Shown piece after piece: positions 6,081 to 6,409 of a stretch of DNA of 6,409 nt. The notes below the pieces were generated by a model, which saw nothing but the letters and a program-made list of their open reading frames with translations, was not told the DNA's origin and made no database searches. Position 1 is the first letter of the stretch. Every line of letters starts with the position of its first letter. Position numbers and translations under genes: made by a program. Source of the stretch: CAMREV01 sp051656125 (GTDB lineage Bacteria; Bacillota_I; Bacilli_A; Mycoplasmatales; Mycoplasmoidaceae); contig JBOGBH010000042.1 of assembly GCA_051656125.1 (NCBI GenBank), positions 1-6,409 of the forward strand. Direction: 5' to 3'.

Positions 6081-6332
6081 AGCTGTCCTCACCGCACTGC
6101 TTCCACCCGAGGCCTCTACGCCACTGTCCGTCATTTCTGCAAATCAAATCAAATATGAATAACCCGATACAAAATTATGACAATGACATAATGCACAGAT
6201 AAAAGGTAGTTACAAAAAAAAAGTTATCATGGAGTTAGGATGGATGGATGGATGAGTTTGCTAATTATCCTATTGCATGAGGTGTACCGATGGATTAGTC
6301 GGGGTTAATTTGCAGTGGATCTATATTTCACC
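6081..6332. repeat. Direct repeat, right copy (252 bp)
   Basis: This is the partner of 658-908 in the same orientation, sharing long identical blocks. Differences include a GGAT expansion near 6240-6253, small deletions around 6285, and a different A/T-rich stretch next to the possible exon acceptor. Relative to the minus-strand gene it sits at the 5' side, so it could carry the first exon and promoter-proximal sequence; the left copy would then be the start of a next unit. It is also compatible with a dispersed repeat present twice by chance. Confidence 0.85.
6093..6136 (-). other. Putative 44-nt 5' mini-exon of the 915-aa gene
   Basis: On the minus strand the acceptor-like GATTTGATTTGATTTGCAG is followed by AA, an ATG (6132-6134) and 14 codons (MTDSGVEASGGSSA). 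A donor-like GCG|GTGAGG follows, with the intron starting at 6092. Joined to the acceptor at 4173 this gives an uninterrupted frame (..SSA-I-MDYSEEE..), extending the protein to 930 aa. The phase match has a one-in-three chance of arising randomly, so it is supportive only. If there is no exon further upstream, the acceptor-like sequence would be irrelevant and the exon would extend to a transcription start within the repeat. Confidence 0.4.
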
Positions 6333-6409
6333 CTCATTAATAGATATTAATAGTCATAGTTTTCAAAACTCCAGCCTTCTTCATCACAAAATAGGTGTCA
6401 TTTGAAAGC
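6333..6409. other. Right edge, nothing recognised
   Basis: Short AT-rich sequence with a small TTAATAGATATTAATAG direct repetition. No gene, splice site or repeat family could be supported in these 77 bases. Confidence 0.5.

Noticed and set aside
6185..6215. TATA-like GATAAAAGG on the plus strand in both direct repeats
   Set aside because: The motif is conserved between copies and could be a TATA box, but no plus-strand transcript unit or open frame follows it, and the gene runs the other way.
658..6332. LTR retrotransposon with 250-bp LTRs
   Set aside because: The repeats lack TG...CA termini, a primer-binding site, a polypurine tract and flanking target duplications, and the internal gene shows no gag, protease, reverse transcriptase or integrase motifs.
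1..6409. Integrated herpesvirus end (telomere-repeat-mediated integration)
   Set aside because: TTAGGG plus an orphan protein is suggestive, but no recognisable herpesvirus core gene is present, and the gene has multiple spliced 3' exons with a host-like layout.

Overview
The window looks like vertebrate, probably teleost, nuclear DNA from a telomere-proximal or interstitial-telomere region. Evidence: runs of TTAGGG at the left edge, AT-rich non-coding DNA rich in simple repeats, recurring TAGGCCT/GTAGCCTA-type words and repeat fragments familiar from fish genomes, and a gene with canonical GT-AG splice sites and an AATAAA poly(A) signal. There are no bacterial-style operons, rRNA, tRNA or CRISPR arrays. 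The species assignment is an inference from sequence style.

Layout. 1-361 is an AT-rich satellite-like block with four short TTAGGG clusters, ending in a perfect 10-bp hairpin (361-390). About 385-650 resembles a decayed non-autonomous DNA transposon beginning CACTGCAAAAAA. 658-908 is a ~250-bp sequence that recurs in direct orientation at 6081-6332. Between these copies lies one minus-strand transcription unit. It has a long coding exon (1422-4169, 915 aa), a splice acceptor just before its ATG, two short downstream introns (1310-1421 and 1126-1213), and a poly(A) signal at 959-964 followed by a GU-rich tract. The stretch 4173-6092 has no recognisable gene and is probably 5' intron or promoter sequence. 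It holds an AT tandem repeat, a GAGCGG/CCGCTC-rich inverted-repeat cluster, a decayed fish repeat and an AT microsatellite.

The 915-aa protein is not one I recognise. It has an acidic N-terminus, a large body without a known catalytic motif, a proline run, and a basic C-terminal module with the look of a Myb/SANT-like helix-turn-helix. That last module is duplicated just downstream as a separate exon, with splice sites in matching positions.

Both flanking repeats contain the same 44-nt stretch bounded by acceptor- and donor-like sites, carrying an ATG and 14 open codons. The right copy would splice in frame onto the long exon. The simplest model is a unit of about 5.4 kb (5' exon block, long intron, coding exon, small 3' exons, poly(A)) with a second 5' block following it. 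That fits a tandem subtelomeric gene family or a domesticated or mobile element inserted beside telomeric repeats. The sequence alone cannot separate these.
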